From contig CM054153.1 in NCBI GenBank assembly GCA_028751875.1, positions 11,139,136 to 11,203,135 on the forward strand: a DNA stretch of 64,000 bases, read 5' to 3'. The notes under the pieces were generated by a model. The model saw only the letters and a list, made by a program, of their open reading frames with translations. It was not told the DNA's origin and did not search any database. Position 1 is the first letter of the stretch. Every line of letters begins with the position of its first letter. Made by a program: the position numbers and the translations under genes. Positions 11,188-22,084 of this stretch are shown here, in pieces. The stretch comes from Rapana venosa (taxonomy: Eukaryota > Mollusca > Gastropoda > Neogastropoda > Muricidae).

Positions 11188-11190
11188 ATT
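10893..11190 (+). mobile_element. SINE S1, 5'-truncated, with CT-array tail
   Basis: It begins within the conserved core (CTTCGGATGAGACTATAAAC) and continues through GTAGGCCATTGTGTGCCGGT and GGGACTGGACG to an A/T-rich tail. An 80-bp CT array follows (11104-11184). The tRNA-like head is missing, as expected for truncation or for insertion of the CA array. Confidence 0.75.
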
Positions 11191-11477
11191 GGTTTTTATT
11201 TTCACTGGTTGACCTCTCTATCAACACTATCTCCATTACCCAAAACTGCCTCCAAGATCAAAGCGGCAAACCAAACGGCAACGGCTGTCTAGGATATCGT
11301 GGTTTCCTTTCGGAGCAGTTCAGGCCAGAGCTGTTCAAAGAAACTTGTCGGTTGATTGTAGAACTCGGGAGTTCTAGTCAGACACAAGGGAAAACCAGTA
11401 CTGGTTTCATGCGTTTGAACACATACACACAGTCACAAGCTAGCAAACAAGCAAGCAAGAAAACGTGCGCGTGCACG

Positions 11478-11482
11478 GGCAT

Positions 11483-11525
<43 letters not shown>

Positions 11526-11672
11526 AATTTGTGTGTATGTATGTATGTATATATAGAGAGAGGGGGGAGGGAGGTAGGGAGAGAGAGATGTATGTATGTA
11601 TATATGTGTATGTATGTATGTATGTATGTATGTATGTATATATGTATGTATGTATGTATGTGTATGTAGTTT
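11478..11672. repeat. CA and TGTA microsatellites
   Basis: A CA array (11483-11523) is followed by TGTA/TATG tetranucleotide blocks (11532-11670) with a GAG-rich interruption. The TGTA array abuts the inverted segment of the LINE at 11672. Confidence 0.9.
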
Positions 11673-12143
11673 CAGCAGCATGTACATGCTGGTGCATCCA
11701 GCTCTTTCCAGGACAGTGATGTTTGGGACCTTGTCCTGTCAGGTGATGTTCAGGATGCGTCAGAGGCAACGCATGTGAAAAGCATTGAGCTTTCGCTCTT
11801 GTCGGGCACGCAAAGTCCAGGACTCGCTGCCATACAGGAGGGTGTTCATGACGCAGGCTCTGTAGATCTGGATCTTTGTGTGCTCAGTCAGCTTGCTGTT
11901 GTTCCAGGCTCTCTTTGTCAGTCTGGTCATGGCGGTAGCTGCTTTGCCAATGCACCTGTTAAGTGCGAGGGTGTCTGAGATAGCTGAGCCCAGGTACACG
12001 AAGACACGACGACACCCAGTTCAAGGTCATTGATACTTATGGCTGGGAGAGAGTCAACATCCTGTCCCATGACTTGCGTTTTCTTCAAGGTAATGGACAG
12101 CCCAAAGTGTTGGCAGGCATTGCTGAAGCGAGTCATGAGCTGC
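11672..12143 (-). pseudogene. LINE reverse transcriptase fragment, inverted 5' part
   Basis: The minus strand encodes the C-terminal part of a non-LTR retrotransposon ORF2. It reads SNACQHFGLSITLKKTQVMG, then after a frameshift near 12000 YLGSAISDTLALNRCIGKA, LLYGSESWTLRARQERKLNA, FHMRCL, and after a stop and further frameshifts a TVLERAG-like stretch. The YLGS...LLYGSESW...MRCLRRI series is characteristic of the ORF2 region after the RT catalytic core. At least two frameshifts and a stop make it dead. The following part of the same protein lies on the opposite strand at 12145-12500, so the two are one insertion with an internal inversion. Confidence 0.8.
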
Positions 12144-12502
12144 TGCAGATAAACGTCCCACAGGCAGACCGCAGCTGCGATTCAAAGACGTGTGTGAGCA
12201 AGAGGGACTGAAAAGCCCTGAACATCGACCAGAACAAACTGGGAAGCAACAGCCCTCGAACGGTCAGCCTGGAAACAGACTGTGCAGAAAGGTCTCTCCA
12301 AGTTCGAAGAGACACTTGCTCAGCAGCACGAGGTAAAGAAAGCGAGAAGAAAGGCTGCAGTCCAGGCAGACAGACCAGCCTCAGACTTCATCTGTGCCCT
12401 CTGCCATAGGGACTGTCTGTCATTCCCGTGTGGGACTGGCCAGCCACACCCGACGCTGTACCAGAATTAAACACCTAGAGCCCAACATCACAGTCTTCCG
12501 AG
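12144..12502 (+). pseudogene. LINE ORF2 C-terminal fragment, sense part
   Basis: Plus-strand frames encode the extreme C terminus of the same LINE type: a RPQLRFKDVC-like stretch, VQKGLSKFEETLAQQ, then DFICALCHRDCLS, the start of the CCHC/CCHH-like zinc knuckle common at the end of these ORF2 proteins, followed in another frame by SHTRRCT-like sequence. Frameshifts separate the blocks. A TG run (12517-12538) follows. Confidence 0.75.
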
Positions 12503-13002
12503 ACTGACGGCTGCCGTGTGTGTGTGTGTGTGTGTGTGGTTAATGTTTTAGTCACTTTTCATACTTAGCTCGCAAGATTGAGAGTCAGGAGTTTGGCAGA
12601 CGGGAAGCCAATACTTGTTTTTGTAATGAACACTTTTTTTTTAAATATTTATATTCGCATCATGTCGGTTTGGGAGCTATAGCCAGGCTTATATGTGTAA
12701 GAAACACCTTCGTTCATTTTTTTTCATACGTTTCATATCGGATTCAGATTTGCTAGGAAACCGATACCCATTTTTGTGATATTTTATTTCACTTTTCCAT
12801 ACATAACCTGTCGGATTGAGAGTCACAGTCAGCCCAAGGGAAATGCAGTACGCTGTGTGTAGGTCGTTCACCCAACTGTTCCTGGCCTGACCTCTCCTGA
12901 TCAGTTCACAGCAGAATCCCCAAGAGAGAATGAAGACAGAGGGGAAAAAACAGCCAAGAGATGGAGTACACCATCACATGTGGGGAAAGGGTTAAACGAA
13001 CA

Positions 13003-13470
13003 TTCAGTATGATCGCTAAAGGCAGTGATACACGGAGGATCGGTCAGCCAACTCTGGTTAGTACGATCACTAAAGGCAGTGACACACGTAAGATCAGTCA
13101 GCCAACTCTGGTTATTCAGTATGATCACTAAAGGCAGTGACAGTCGAGGAGTCGTAAGCCAGCTCTGGTTATTTAGTACGATCACTAAAGGCAGTGCTAG
13201 TGACACACGTAAGATCAGTCAGCCAACTCTGGTTATTTAGTACGATCACTAAAGGCAGTGTCACACGGAGAATCACTCTGCCAACTCTGGCTATTCAGTA
13301 CGATCACTAAAGGCAGTGACACACGAAGGATCGGACAAAAACCACTGGTTCTTCAGTACGATCACTAAAGGCAGTGACACACGAAGGATCGGACAAAAAC
13401 CACTGGTTCTTCAGTACGATCGCTAAAGGCAGTGATACACGGAGAATCGGTCAGCCAGCTCTGGTTTACA
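13003..13470. repeat. Minisatellite, about 8 units of 54-64 bp
   Basis: The unit begins CAGTACGATCACTAAAGGCA and continues GTGACACACG...ATCGGTCAGCC. Units start near 13007, 13061, 13117, 13176, 13240, 13295, 13355 and 13412. Two adjacent units (13295-13411) share the private variant GGACAAAAACCACTGGTTCT, indicating a recent local duplication. No protein is supported across it. Confidence 0.95.
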
Positions 13471-14054
13471 ACACCAGCGAAGTGAACGTGGAAGAAAACC
13501 CTTTCAGTAACAACATTTACCATGGAGAAGAATGGCCAAGTAGTTACAGCATCCACTTTGCAGTGACTGAGGCTGTGGGTTTGAGGCTTCCACTGAAGTC
13601 TCTGTTTGAGGAGTTTTCTCTTCAAGTCAACGTTGGGGTGGGGTTTATTTTGGGGTGGGGTGGGTTTTTTCCGAATGCTCAGACAGCAACTATTGTTGTG
13701 ATGTTGGTTTTCCCATTCTTTCTCTTGCAAGTCCTTTGAATGAGACTGAACAGAAGTCCCGTGTGCAAATGCACGCTCATCTTACTCATTACATCCCATC
13801 TTTCGTAAGAATGCGCCAGCTAGAGCTGGTGGCATGGGGAACACGAAGGCATCCAGCATGAGACTGAAAGTACACCCTGAATGAGAAGTGTGCTTTTCAT
13901 TCACTTCGCCACTTCGGTAGCCATTCTCCGACTTCATTTCTCTATTAAAGGATAGTGCAGGCTGTGCAAACTAAGAGTTTGTCATGGCTGAAGACAATCT
14001 CAACATAACATTTTTACCACATAACATGTTGATGTAGGCCTCGGCATTTAGCTT

Positions 14055-14738
14055 ATGCATATAACTGATGACATGAAAGTAAACAGCAGGAACATCGACG
14101 GTCTGAGGGTTGGAGATCAGGAAGTTGAAGAGGTGGAGAACTTCACCTATCTTGGAGCAAACGTCACCAAAGACGGAGGAGGAACAGCAGACGTCAAGAA
14201 GAGAGTAGCACTGGCCAGTGCGCAGATGAAACGATTATCCAACATCTGGCAAATGGGAGACATCGGCAGAAAAACCAAAGCATCTCTTTTCAAGAGCCTT
14301 GTTTTGTCAGTTCTTCTCTACGGATGTGAGACCTGGAAATTAATGAAAGGAGAAGAAGAGAAACTAGACATTTTCCAAACCAAATGTCTGAGGAGGATCT
14401 TCAAGATCCGATGGCAAGAACACATTTCCAACAAGACAGTCTTGGAAATAGCAGGAGCAGAAAAAATTAGCCAGGAGATTAGAAGACGGAGATGGAACTG
14501 GATCGGACATGTCCTAAGAAAGGACAGGAGTGACGACTGTGCTGTTGCCCTCGGATGGACACCTGAAAGGAGAAGGAAAAAGGGACGCCCAAAAACAACA
14601 TGGCGACGAATGGTAGAAGTAGGGCGGAACGGCGCAGGCTGGAGCACGTGGAACGCCGCACGACGCACAGCTGCAGACCGGAACCAGTGGAGGAATGATG
14701 TTCAAGCCTTGTGTGCCTCCTGGCACAGAGAGAATTAA
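14055..14738 (+). pseudogene. LINE ORF2 C-terminal region, 5'-truncated but open
   Basis: A 227-codon open frame runs to TAA at 14738 and encodes the post-catalytic part of a non-LTR retrotransposon reverse transcriptase. Motifs in order: NFTYLGANVTKDGG, LLYGCETWKL, CLRRIFKIRWQEHISN, RRRRWNWIGHVLRKD and KKGRPKTTWRR. This order (YLG, LLYG-ETW, CLRRI-WQ, WIGH-LR, GRP-TWRR) is typical of endonuclease-reverse transcriptase elements. The RT catalytic YADD region and the endonuclease domain are absent, so the copy is 5'-truncated, but the retained frame has no stop, implying a fairly recent insertion. The ATG at 14055 is incidental, and similarity probably begins close to it. Confidence 0.85.
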
Positions 14739-14929
14739 GGTTAAGGTAAGGTATAACTGAGGAAGCTTTTGGCCTGAGCTATATTTCAGTGTGTTGCCCC
14801 ATTGACTTCTCTGGGTAAATGGAAAGAAGGAATCAACGATTGCACCGTAGATAGGTGAAGTCTATGGCTGTATGGTATCCCTGGACTGAACGATTCCTGT
14901 CAACATCAGCGCTGATTCTGGTAAACAAA

Positions 14930-15838
14930 GCAGTCACAACGTCTGCCCATGTGGGTAAACAAACCAGTCACAACGTCTGCTAATGTGGGTAAAAAAAAAC
15001 AACCCAGTCACAACGTCTGCTAATGTGGGTAAACAAACCAGTCACAACGTCTGCTAATGTGGGTAAACAAACCAGTCACAACGTCTGCTAATGTGGGTAA
15101 ACAAACCAGTCACAACGTCTGCTCATGTGGGTAAACAAACCAGTCACAACGTCTGCTAATGTGGGTAAACAAAGCAGTCACAACGTCTGCTAATGTGGGT
15201 AAACAGGCTTTGATTTGTAGCTTTACAAGATTCAGCGCTATATAAATTCCATACATTATTATTATTATTAAACAAAGCAGTCACAACGTCTGCTACTGTG
15301 TGTAAACAAAGCAGTCACAACGTCTGCTGATGTGGGTAAACAAACCAGTCACAACGTCTGCTAATGTGGGTAAACAGGCTTTGATTTGTAGCTTTACAAG
15401 ATTCAGCGCTATATAAATTCCATACATTATTATTATTATTAAACAAAGCAGTCACAACGTCTGCTACTGTGTGTAAACAAAGCAGTCACAACGTCTGCTG
15501 ATGTGGGTAAACAAACCAGTCACAACGTCTGCTAATGTGGGTAAACAAACCAGTCACAACGTCTGCCTTGTGGGTAAACAAACCAGTCACAACGTCTGCT
15601 AATGTGGGTAAACAAACCAGTCACAACGTCTGCTAATGTGGGTAAACAAACCAGTCACAACGTCTGCTAATGTGGGTAAACAAACCAGTCACAACGTCTG
15701 CTAATGTGGGTAAACAAACCAGTCACAACGTCTGCTAATGTGGGTAAACAAACCAGTCACAACGTCTACTGATGTGGGTAAACAAAGCAGTCACAACGTC
15801 TGCTAATGTGGGTAAACAAACCAGTCACAGCAACATTA
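14930..15838. repeat. 34-bp minisatellite with embedded retroposon tail
   Basis: About 22 units of the 34-bp repeat AACCAGTCACAACGTCTGCT + AATGTGGGTAAACA. Two units contain an identical 66-bp insert (15205-15270 and 15376-15440) reading AGGCTTTGATTTGTAGC, TTCAGCGCTATATAAATTCC and ATTATTATTATT. This resembles the 3' tail of CR1/L2-type LINEs and their SINEs. The two inserts share flanking units and are 171 bp apart, so the insert was amplified together with its neighbours. Confidence 0.95.
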
Positions 15839-15859
15839 GTGCTGGTAAACAAAGCAATC

Positions 15860-15889
15860 ACAACATCATCATCATCATCATCATCATCA

Positions 15890-15941
<52 letters not shown>

Positions 15942-15942
15942 A
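15860..15942. repeat. ATC and TGC trinucleotide arrays
   Basis: About ten ATC units run directly into about 17 TGC units. There are no exon signals around them. Confidence 0.95.
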
Positions 15943-16074
15943 GTGGTGCACAAAAACAATCCCATCAATAATAACCACTGTCTCGCATAGCCCCCAAGAC
16001 AAATTAGACAGTACGTGTGACTGCACTCCGGAGATTCCCTGGCTGGTGTTCTTTGTGCATGGGATCAGCTCAGG

Positions 16075-16680
16075 CGGCATCCTTTCTGCCTTCCTTTTAT
16101 TTTTTCGTTGGTTTTCTTCAGTTCTTTTCTTCGTTCTTTCCCGGGTTTTTTCCTGCCTTCATTCATTCTTTCTATTGTTTCTTTTTTTCTTTTCTTCATT
16201 TCTTTTCTTTCCGTTTTTCCTGCCTTCATTCATTCTGTCTATTGTTTGGTTTTTTTCTTCATTTCTTTTCTTTCCGTTTTTTTCCTGCCTTCATTCATTC
16301 TGTCTATTGTTTCTTTTTTCTTCTTTTTCTGTTATTTTTTTCTCTCATTTCTTCCCTCCTACCTTCTCTCCGTTCTTTCTGCCTGCCTTTTTTCCCATTC
16401 ATTCCTTTCTTCTTGCATATTTTATTTATTTCTTCTCTCCTTCTTTCCGTTTTTCCCTCTTGCCTGGCTTCATCCCTTCATTCCATTCTTCCTTCCTTTT
16501 TTCCTCAATCTGTTCATTTCTTCTCTCCTTCCTGCCCTCGCAAATCATTTTCATCCTTCCTTCCTTCCTTCCTCCCTCCCTCCCTTCCTTCCTACTTTCC
16601 TTCCTTCCTGCATACCTTCTTTCTTTCCTTCCTTCCTTCCTTCCTTGTTTTCTCTCTTCGTTCCTTCGTTTTTCCCTTAA
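16075..16680. repeat. Polypyrimidine tract with internal repeats
   Basis: About 600 bp almost entirely C and T on the plus strand. The 5' half is a tandem repeat of a roughly 65-bp unit containing TTCCTGCCTTCATTCATTCT at about 16150, 16218 and 16284. The 3' half is a CCTT tetranucleotide array. Three overlapping Phe/Ser/Leu-rich frames of about 200 codons are compositional. Confidence 0.9.
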
Positions 16681-16815
16681 CTGCCATATGATAGAAATAA
16701 TCTAAACACTGCTCTAAGTACTTGTTCTCCAGATTCCTCTATTCATGTCGGTTGGTCACCAAAGCCTGGACCTCTACTGATGGTTTCCTTGTCCATTCTG
16801 CAATGCTAGTCTCTG

Positions 16816-16842
16816 GGGGGGGGGGGGGGGGGGGGGGGGGAA
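16816..16842. repeat. Poly(G) run
   Basis: About 25 consecutive G, one of the longest of many G runs in the window. Quadruplex formation is plausible for such runs. The true length may be affected by sequencing or assembly error. Confidence 0.9.
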
Positions 16843-17008
16843 GGGGGATTCTGACCACCCATTCCTCTTCATTTCCCAACAAGCATCCCTGAACACTTAC
16901 CCTACGACACTGCAGGGCTTCTTTAGCTGGTGACCCCGCAGCAGCCTAACATTAGTGACTCCCTATTTACTTCTCCCAGTCTCTCGCATAGTCTCTGTCT
17001 GTCTGTCC

Positions 17009-17072
17009 TCCCCCCCCCCCCCCCCCCTCCCCCCCCCCCTCCCCCCCCCCCCCCCCCCCCGCCCCCCCCTCC
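17009..17072. repeat. Poly(C) tract
   Basis: About 62 bp of C with single T and G interruptions, only 170 bp from the G run at 16816. The two tracts are complementary and could pair as a hairpin or cruciform. Confidence 0.9.
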
Positions 17073-17414
17073 CACCTACAGACACGTCTGCACAGAAACC
17101 CTATATTTATCAATATCTCACTGAACTTCACTCTAAACAGTGTGTGACTGAAGTTTTGTCATCAAACCGACATTTTCTTCAACGTGCTTTCAACTTCCAC
17201 AATTTTTTTAGGTTATCGTTTTCTTGTTTTTCTGCTTTTGTTTTTTCGAAAGAAAATGAGAATGGAGAAGACGGTAAAGTTTAATTAAAACAAGATTTAG
17301 ACATATTAGCGAGAGAAAGAGGCAGGCAGACAGACAAGCTGACAGGCAGACTAAGCTCTGAGCTAATCATGAGAGGAAAGAGCATTGTTTTGTTGGTCAT
17401 TTTGTGTGTGGGCG

Positions 17415-17513
17415 TGCGCACACACACACAGACACAGACACACCCGCACGCACGCACGCACTCACCGCGCACGCGCACACACACACGCACGCGTGCACTC
17501 ACACACGCGCACG

Positions 17514-17549
<36 letters not shown>

Positions 17550-17570
17550 GGGAGGGAGGGAGAGAGAGAG
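17415..17570. repeat. CA/CG microsatellite with GGGA end
   Basis: CA with frequent CGCACGCA variants, ending in GGAGGGAGGGAGAGAGAG. Confidence 0.9.
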
Positions 17571-18089
17571 AATTGTCATGTCTGTGTGATGTTTAGTCCA
17601 GCTAGTGCGTTTGATTCTAGTTTTGGGGTTTGTTGTTGTTTTCGTTGTGTTTTTCCAGTAATTCCAACATAATTATAGTTTGATACACAGTCCAACGTCA
17701 TTGTTTCTTTTTTGGGTCGGAAATGCCGACATACGACACTCGATCCCGCTAAAATGTTGAATTCTTTCTCTAGCAGAATATAATTACATTTTCTGTTGAA
17801 ACTTCTTGGAACTGTATAAGTAAAATAGCAAGAGGAAGAAAAAGTTAGTATCAAGGTCGTTGTGTGTGTGTCTGTCTGTCTGTCTGTCTGCCTGTGGGGT
17901 TGGTAATGGGGGTGGTGGTAGTAGTCCTTTTGTTGGGGGTTTTTTGTTGTTGTTTTATTTGGGTTTTGTTGTGTTGTGTTGTTTTGTTTGTTGGGATTGG
18001 GGGGATTATTTGTTTGTTTATTTTGTTTTGTTGTCGTTTTGGATTTTTTTTTTAAATCTTGCCTTGCTTTCTTCTTTTGATGAAGTGCT

Positions 18090-18127
18090 TGCTCCCCCCC
18101 CCCCCCCTCTCTCTCTCTCTCTCTCAC

Positions 18128-18189
<62 letters not shown>

Positions 18190-18212
18190 GGAGGAGGAGG
18201 AGGAGGAGGAGG
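18090..18212. repeat. C run, CT array and GGA array
   Basis: A 14-bp C run, a CT array of about 75 bp and a GGA array (18186-18212) lead directly into the tRNA-like head of the S1 SINE. Confidence 0.9.
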
Positions 18213-18558
18213 ACGGGATAGCCTAGTGGTTAGAACATTGCACTTGCAATCTGACGACCCGGGTTCGATTCCCGTTCAAGGGGATATTTTCCCCTGGAGT
18301 TAACATCAGTGCCGACTCCACTCTCCCCAAAAGTCCTTCGGATGAGACTATAAACCGAGGCCCCGTGTGCGAACGCACGCAGAACATCTTGCGCACACGT
18401 TAAATCCTGTTCCGCTTTTCGTAAGAGTAGGCCATTGTGTGCCGGTGGGGACAGATGACAAAATTCACAAAACTGCATACAGTCGGGGACTGGAAGTAAA
18501 AAAGCACATGAGTGCTTATTCCATTATCCTCGATATAAAAGAATAAAATAAAAATAAT

Positions 18559-18640
<82 letters not shown>
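18213..18640 (+). mobile_element. SINE family S1, reference full-length copy with CT tail
   Basis: The head GGACGGGATAGCCTAGTGGT has an A-box-like TAGCCTAGTGG, and the B-box-like GGGTTCGATTCC follows about 45 bp later; both are RNA polymerase III promoter elements of tRNA-derived SINEs. The conserved middle (GGATGAGACTATAAACCGAG, CGAACGCACGCAGAACATC, GTAGGCCATTGTGTGCCGGT) precedes the 3' part (CGGGGACTGGAAGTAAAAAA, GCACATGAGTGCTTATTCC, ATTATCCTCGATATAAAAG). The tail is AATAAAATAAAAATAATAAA followed by a 75-bp CT array (18565-18638). This is the least damaged copy in the window and the reference for the others. Confidence 0.85.
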
Positions 18641-18641
<1 letters not shown>

Positions 18642-19767
18642 CACACAAGTGTATACACCCGTGAGATTATCCTCACAGAAATGCCTTGTCTCCTCTCTTT
18701 TCACATTAATCATCTGTGTCTCTGTATACGTGAGCCATGCGTGCAAGTCTTCATTTCCTGCTTTCTTTCATGCCCTGCAGGGTGTGTGGGTGTATGTGTA
18801 TGTGTGTGTGTGTCCCCACAAGAGAACTCTACAGCAATAGGAAGCTTCATTGAACTCCAGATATGCCAGCAACAGAGGGTCATCAGAAAGAGCTCCAGAA
18901 ACTCCTTTGGGCTACACTCCCGCGTTAGATTTTGTCACTTTTTCCTTTCTGCTTTCCTATATTACTCTTGCACTCATACCGCACGTACTAAGGCATCCAC
19001 AGAAATGAAAACTAATTTTTTTGAAACACAAGCCTCTGACTCGTGGTTTTTGCACAAATCTGGTAGGGTCTGTTTTATTTTTCAGCAAACACTGTACCCC
19101 CTTCTCAGTCCTTTGTCCTAACGCATAATTATTTTGTTTTATCGTAATATTCACAGTGGTGCCAGAAACCTTGTTCATCCATTGCCGTAAATTGTACGTG
19201 ATTACTGTGCGCTTTCTGTGTTGCCGTGAAATGGGAGCTGATAATGGAGACACGAAAACGCTTTGGGGAGAAAGGTTATACCTAAAATGGACGTTTGTAG
19301 GCTAGTAGAATTGCTCTTTTTTCCTCCAAGAGGTATCTTCATTGCTTCAGTATCCTTCCCAACGTTTTGTTCAAATTGGGAAAATAAACTGATTTGTGTT
19401 TTCAAGATACACTGAAAACCAACAAACACATCTCTCCTTTTTTGTTTCTTTGTTTGTCTGTTGTTTTTTGTTGTTGTTTTTGGAGTTGTTTTTTGGGGGG
19501 TTGTTGGTGGTGGTGGTTTTTAAGGGGGTTGTTTTTTGTTTTGTTTTGTTTTTGGTGTGTGCTCGAAAAGGACATTGAGTTCTCACTAAGGATAGGTCTA
19601 CTCTGAATTTTTTTTCTACGTAGGCGTCACTACATGAGTGAAATCATATGCTACACGACAGAGTCAAGTCATTAACACTGAGATCAGTACTTTATCAGCC
19701 AATTAAGAGCAGGGTGGAACCAGCCAGAGATGAGCACTGGATATTGCATTTTTCTACAACCCATAAC

Positions 19768-20520
19768 TTACTTAGGCCCAATACTCCCCCTGGAGCATAG
19801 GCCGCCGACAACAGTCCGCCAGAGTCCTCTGTCCTGGGCTATTCTCTCCAGCTGTCTCCAGGTATATCCCATCTGCCTGGTTTCTGCCTCAAGGTCACGT
19901 CGCCAGGTGTTTCTTGGCCTTCCTCTTTTTCGTTTACCCTGGGGGTTCCATGATAGTGCCTGCCTTGTGATGTTGCTGGCTGGCTTTCTCAGGGTGTGCC
20001 CGATCCATTCCCATCTCCTGCGCCTGATTTCATTCTCGGCTGGCAGCTGGTTGGTACGTTGCCACAGGTCTGCGTTGCTGATGGTGTCGGGCCAGTGGAT
20101 CTGGAGGATTCGTCTCAGGTAGCTGTTGATGAAGGTCTGCACTTTCTTGATGGTGGTCTTTGTTGTCCTCCATGTCTCCGCTCCATACAGTAGGACTGAC
20201 TTGACGTTGGAGTTGAACAGCCTGATCTTTGTGCGGGTCGACACCACCTTGGAGCTCCTGATGTTCTTCAGCTGCAAGTACGCTGCCTTCGTCTTGCCAA
20301 TTCTTGCTCTGACGTCTGCGTCTGTGCCGCCCTGCATGTTAATGATGCTACCCAGGTACGTGAATGTCTCCACTTCTTCCAGCTCCTTCCCATTTAGTGT
20401 GACTGGGTCCTCACTCACTGTGTTGATCTTGAGAATCTTGGTTTTGCCTTCATGGATCTTGGGACCAACTTGTAATGAGGTGGCTGCTAGTTCTGTAGTC
20501 TTGCCCTGCATCTGTTGGCG
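19768..20520 (-). pseudogene. LINE ORF2 C-terminal region, 5'-truncated
   Basis: The minus strand carries a continuous frame with [94 protein letters not shown] and a terminal CSRGSIGPK before the stop at 19768. The motif order matches the fragment at 14055-14738, so both are 3' ends of related non-LTR retrotransposons. No endonuclease or YADD region is present. The ORF formally extends to 20640, but upstream of about 20520 it crosses a CCA/GGT triplet run and no longer looks like ORF2. Confidence 0.85.
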
Positions 20521-20848
20521 GCTGTGGGAAAGCAGGGCCAGGCAACCCATAAAACTTAACATTAAGTTTGCACCACCACCACCACCACCACCACCACCAA
20601 TGTGTCCTCTGCGTGCATGCACTGATATGGGCAAAACCAACCAATTGGCAGATCAGATCTATACATAGCTTGCACTGGCAGGTCTGCATCTGATTTGACT
20701 GCTGACTCCTTTTAACGACATCAGTCTTCCTCTGTGCAAGCGAAACAGGGGCCCTAAGGGCAGACCTGCAAAGAGGGACTCGGGGCCGGGCATTTGAAAA
20801 TGAGAATGATGTGGTGAGAGATTTTACTCTTGTTCTACAGAGACCCAG

Positions 20849-21135
20849 GAGGCACCGTGGTCGAGTGGTTTAGGCGGTCAACTCGTGATCCAGAGGTCGC
20901 GGGTTCGATCCCCGCTCGGCTCGGTGTTGTGTCCTTGGGAAAGACACTTTACTCCTATTTTCCTCACTCCACCCAGGTGTACAAGTGGGTACCAGCTCTG
21001 CTGGGGAAGTATCTGGCGACAGACTAGCGTCCTGTCACAGGGGTGGTGAAAAACCATCAGTTCGCTTAACGCTACAGAAACCGGGATAAGCTCCGGCTCT
21101 ATGGGCCTTCTGGCTCGAAAGAACATACTTCTACA
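20849..21135 (+). mobile_element. tRNA-derived SINE family S3
   Basis: The head is strongly tRNA-like: GGCACCGTGGTCGAGTGGTT (A box TGGTCGAGTGG) and, about 35 bp on, GGTCGCGGGTTCGATCCCCG (B box GGTTCGATCCC). The body contains TGTGTCCTTGGGAAAGACAC and CCCAGGTGTACAAGTGGGTA, a motif pair widespread in invertebrate SINEs, and ends with CTCTATGGGCCTTCTGGCTC. The head resembles Leu/Ser-type tRNAs, but the acceptor stem is not closed and the body follows without a break, so it is a SINE. Confidence 0.8.
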
Positions 21136-21598
21136 GAGACCCGGCCTGAACTGAAGAAGTCGTCGCAACATTGAAGGAACCGGTTGGTACTTTAATAACC
21201 TGCTGACTACCACCAGAAAACGTGAGCAAGGGCTGGGTGGTATGGTCACATCACCAGAACGTGGGGTCTTGCAGAGGCAAAATCTTGTCATCTTACAGTG
21301 TACTGTGAATAAAAGGGGACGGGCAGAAGAAGATGCGGGGAGTCAACATTAGGGAATGGACAGGCTCGTCGGTTGTCAATGTCCCAGTGAGCAGCAGAAA
21401 AAAAAGAAAGGCACAACAACCTAAAAACTGTCAAGGCTTTGTGGTCCCCTTTCCGAAACGCTAACTGCAAATGGGTAGGGTAGGCCTACCTCTTGCTGCT
21501 CTGCTATTTTCTAAAAACAAAAAGGTAAAATAAATAAATAAATAAATGGTTAAATAAAGGAAACGTGAGCGTATAGCTCCTATTTAAAACAGCTACAC

Positions 21599-21945
21599 TG
21601 GCTTTCCCCGTGGGGGGGGGGGGGGGGGGGGCTGTCAGTATAAATAGCATCTCCACCTTCTGGAAATTCTGTGCTAGGAATTCCCTCTTTTCTATCCCTC
21701 TCATTGTTTCTGCCTTGTTCTTTTTCTTCTTATCACCACCTTCTCGTCTTTTTTTTCTGCCTTCTCGGTCCATTCTCGTGCCTTTTTTTTCCAGAAAGTC
21801 TTAAACGATAACAGTTCTCTCCCTTGCCGAAGTCGGATGTGCTGGGCCTGACATGTCAGGCGCTTAACGGCAGCGGAACGCATTTTCGCTCATATGACAG
21901 ACAATATTAGTTGCTGTCTGAGCGTTCGACGAAGAAGAAGAAGAA
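21599..21945 (+). mobile_element. Retroposon family R3 copy with (GAA)n tail
   Basis: The copy starts near a 20-bp G run (21612-21631) and carries CTGTCAGTATAAATAGCATC, TCTGTGCTAGGAATTCCCTC, GAAGTCGGATGTGCTGGGCC and CATATGACAGACAATATTAG, ending in GAAGAAGAAGAAGAAA. The same blocks occur at 61296-61735 (+) and 945-1215 (-). Confidence 0.7.
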
Positions 21946-22084
21946 ATTCCGTTTCCAGTTCAAATATGCCATTCTCGCATATCGTTATGTTCACTTACTA
22001 CTTCCATAATATCTGTTGGATTCACTGTGTTCATACACAGGTTTTTGGCCTCTTCGTTCTTCCCCTGTTAAAACTCCCCCGGCT

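Noticed and set aside
14930..15838. CRISPR array (34-bp regularly spaced repeats)
   Set aside because: The repeats are directly tandem without unique spacers, and the DNA is from an animal genome; it is a minisatellite.
16017..16705. Three overlapping frames of 190-224 codons rich in Phe, Ser and Leu
   Set aside because: They lie in a polypyrimidine tract. All three frames on one strand are open at once, which is a composition effect.
18213..18290. tRNA gene at the start of the S1 repeat
   Set aside because: It is repeated at several places with the same downstream modules, and no closed cloverleaf can be drawn.
20849..20925. A genuine tRNA gene
   Set aside because: A and B boxes are good, but the 3' acceptor strand does not pair and the sequence runs directly into a known type of SINE body.
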